From Cellulomonas sp. APG4 (lineage in GTDB: Bacteria > Actinomycetota > Actinomycetes > Actinomycetales > Cellulomonadaceae), in assembly GCF_009996735.1 (NCBI RefSeq), contig NZ_JAACYI010000023.1, positions 1 through 57,687 of the forward strand: a stretch of DNA of 57,687 nucleotides, read 5' to 3'. Below, piece by piece: positions 56,023 through 57,687 of the stretch. Within the stretch, counting starts at the first letter, position 1; every line of letters starts with the position of its first letter. A program made the position numbers and the translations under genes. The notes beneath the pieces were generated by a model. The model was not told where the DNA came from. It saw only the letters and a program-made list of their open reading frames with translations, and did no database searches.

Positions 56023-56080
56023 TCAGGCCTTCCGTGCCAGGGCAGTCGCGGCGGTGCGGCCGACGGCGTCCGCGGAGTCG

Positions 56081-56521
56081 TCAGGCGTGGGCGCGGTCGT
56101 CGGAGGCGTGCGGCTCGACCGGCCGGCGCTCGACCGCGCCTCCGGGGTGCGCGCGCGGGATGAGGGCGCCCGAGCGGCCGCCACCCGACCGCGGGTGCGG
56201 GACGACGCGGCTGACCCGGCCCACGACCTGCCCGATGCGCTCGTCGCTCAGGTAGCGCTCCGTGCTGAGGTACGCCGGGCTGTCGGTCGCGCCCAGGGAG
56301 AACAGGTCGGCCACGGTGGCGTCGTCGTCGTCCTCCGCCACGGTGCGCAGCTCGTCAAGGACCCCGGGCCCACCGCGGCGGGCATCACGTCGCAGACCGG
56401 CGCGCGCGTCGGCCAGGAACTGCCGGACACCGGCCACCCCGCCCGCGGCGAGGCCACCCACGACGAGCACGACGAGCGCGGCCGCGAAGGCCAGCAGGGT
56501 CCAGGTGACGACGGGTTCCAT
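56081..56521 (-). CDS. Hypothetical membrane protein between smc and ftsY
   Basis: I do not recognise this 146-residue protein. One N-terminal hydrophobic segment (WTLLAFAAALVVLVVGGLAAGGVAG) is followed by a charged cytoplasmic-type region, with a small acidic patch (AEDDDDATVADLF) and a Pro/Arg/His-rich end. GATACT lies 6 nt before the ATG at 56519-56521, as in ispG, which supports it being expressed. The smc-ftsY gap is a stable place for such lineage genes. Confidence 0.6.
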   Translation of the reverse strand: MEPVVTWTLLAFAAALVVLVVGGLAAGGVAGVRQFLADARAGLRRDARRGGPGVLDELRTVAEDDDDATVADLFSLGATDSPAYLSTERYLSDERIGQVVGRVSRVVPHPRSGGGRSGALIPRAHPGGAVERRPVEPHASDDRAHA

Positions 56522-56527
56522 GGAGCC

Positions 56528-56533
56528 AGTATC
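56528..56533 (-). promoter_or_regulatory. -10-like hexamer, leaderless start of the membrane protein gene
   Basis: GATACT on the minus strand lies 6 nt before the ATG at 56521. It is identical in sequence and spacing to the ispG element at 9725-9730. Confidence 0.5.
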
Positions 56534-56620
56534 GGCCCGTGTGACGCGTCCTCACTGCACGCGTGACGGGCCCGGCCGAATCGGACACACGATCTCCACA
56601 CTCGGCCCCGCCCCGGCGCG

Positions 56621-57687
56621 TCAGGCGGTCGAGTCCTCGCGCATGCGCTGACTGATCACCGTGGTGACGCCGTCGCCCCGCATCGTGACGCCGTAGAGCG
56701 CGTCGGCGATCTCCATCGTGCGCTTCTGGTGGGTCACGACGATGAGCTGGGAGTCCGCCTGCAGCTCGGTGAAGATCTCGAGCAACCGGCCCAGGTTCAC
56801 GTCGTCGAGCGCGGCCTCGACCTCGTCCATCACGTAGAACGGGCTGGGCCGCGCCTTGAAGATCGCGACGAGCAGCGCGACCGCGGTGAGCGACCGCTCG
56901 CCGCCCGAGAGCAACGACAGCCGCTTGACCTTCTTTCCCGCAGGCCGCGCCTCGACCTCGATGCCCGTGGTGAGCATGCTCTCGGGCTCGGTGAGCACGA
57001 GGCGTCCCTCACCCCCCGGGAAGAGCCGTGCGAAGACCCGCTCGAACTGGACGGCGGTGTCGCGGTAGGCCTCGGTGAACACCTGCTCGACGCGCTCGTC
57101 GATCTCCTGGACGATCTGCAGGAGGTCGGCGCGCGACTTCTTCAGGTCCGCGAGCTGGGTCGTCAGGAACGTGTGCCGCTCCTCGAGGGCAGCGAACTCC
57201 TCCAGGGCGAGCGGGTTCACCCGGCCCAGCAACGACAGCGCCCGCTCGGCCGCCCGCAGGCGCTTCTCCTGCTCGGCGCGAACGTACGGGACCGTCCGCG
57301 CCTCGTCCTCCCCCTCGGCGGGAGGGACGGGCACGGGCACGTCCGGTCCGAACTCGTCGACCAGCACCTGGGGGTCGAGCCCGAGGTCCTCCACGGCGCG
57401 CGTCTGGAGCTGCTCGACCCGCAGCTGCTGCTGCGCCCGCGCGACCTCGTCCTTGTGCGCGACGTCCGTCAGCTCGGCCAGCTCCCGGGACCAGCGGTCG
57501 ACCTCGGCGCGGACCTCGACGAGACCGGCGTCGCGCTCGGCCCGCGCACGCTCGGCCTGGTCGCGTTCGACCGACGCCCTGCGCAGCGAGTCCTCGAGCC
57601 GGCCGAGGGCCTGCTCGGCACCGGACCGGACGGCCTCGGCGCGGCGCGCCTGCTCGGCCCGCACGCGGGCCCGCTCGGCCGCACGCT
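56621..57687 (-). CDS. smc: Chromosome segregation protein SMC, 3' portion
   Basis: The reading frame is open to the window edge, so the 5' part is missing. The visible ~355 residues hold the end of the second coiled coil (Arg/Glu/Ala-rich) and the C-terminal head: signature [20 protein letters not shown], Walker [15 protein letters not shown] and [21 protein letters not shown] condenses chromosomes with ScpA/ScpB. Its place before ftsY is usual for actinobacteria. Confidence 0.95.
   Translation of the reverse strand, partial: RAAERARVRAEQARRAEAVRSGAEQALGRLEDSLRRASVERDQAERARAERDAGLVEVRAEVDRWSRELAELTDVAHKDEVARAQQQLRVEQLQTRAVEDLGLDPQVLVDEFGPDVPVPVPPAEGEDEARTVPYVRAEQEKRLRAAERALSLLGRVNPLALEEFAALEERHTFLTTQLADLKKSRADLLQIVQEIDERVEQVFTEAYRDTAVQFERVFARLFPGGEGRLVLTEPESMLTTGIEVEARPAGKKVKRLSLLSGGERSLTAVALLVAIFKARPSPFYVMDEVEAALDDVNLGRLLEIFTELQADSQLIVVTHQKRTMEIADALYGVTMRGDGVTTVISQRMREDSTA

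Overview
The window is very GC-rich and nearly fully coding. Gene content and order are those of an actinobacterial chromosome: smc, ftsY, amtB-glnB-glnD, ffh, rpsP-khpA-rimM-trmD-rplS-lepB-rnhB, yraN-comM-dprA-xerC-whiG, rpsB-tsf-pyrH-frr-cdsA-rlmN, dxr, rseP, ispG, proS, rimP-nusA-ylxR-infB. A WhiG/FliA-type sigma factor, DivIVA-domain and DUF2469 proteins, and a divided dxr/rseP locus suggest Micrococcales. Cellulomonadaceae is a reasonable guess, but it rests on family resemblance only. I saw no rRNA, tRNA, CRISPR array, insertion sequence or prophage.

Layout. 1-90: a probable chimeric edge, where an rlmB-like fragment meets the 5' end of infB. 420-5450: ylxR, nusA, rimP, a DUF4439-type lipoprotein, proS. 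5539-9718: an Fpg/Nei glycosylase, a lone AbiEi/DUF559 gene bracketed by 74-bp inverted repeats, a GNAT enzyme, ispG. 9771-11087: rseP. 11281-24406: an accessory island between rseP and dxr for polyamine/GABA uptake and breakdown. It holds gabT, potDABC, a saccharopine-dehydrogenase-like enzyme, a GGDEF cyclase, an aldehyde dehydrogenase, an Lrp regulator, a class III aminotransferase and a frameshifted FAD oxidase. 24434-33245: dxr to rpsB core genes and an M23 peptidase. 33258-38666: whiG, xerC, dprA, comM, yraN, DUF2469. 39059-42502: a second insertion between DUF2469 and rnhB, a thiol-redox module (CPVCN membrane protein, BlaI repressor, DsbA-like, CcdA-like, propeller lipoprotein) with a tandem operator. 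42403-51123: rnhB, lepB, rplS, trmD, rimM, khpA, rpsP, an MFS transporter, an amidohydrolase, ffh. 51208-54672: the PII nitrogen-control operon with a GlnR-like operator. 54853-57687: ftsY, a membrane protein, the 3' part of smc.

How the parts work together. Core genes are packed into translationally coupled operons (GTGA, ATGA and TGATG junctions) ending at strong GC hairpins without U tracts. Many operon-leading or single genes have no Shine-Dalgarno sequence but carry an NANNNT hexamer 6-7 nt before the start codon, which points to widespread leaderless transcription. In the polyamine island, PotABCD would import putrescine-like substrates, a transaminase or oxidase would yield an aminoaldehyde, the dehydrogenase would give GABA, and GabT would give succinic semialdehyde; an Lrp protein probably senses the substrate.

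Most notable: the inverted-repeat-bracketed AbiEi gene, a possible RNA switch ahead of rplS built from three copies of one 10-mer, the GGDEF gene inside the polyamine operon, a GlnD without ACT domains, the BlaI-type tandem operator, and the edge chimera.
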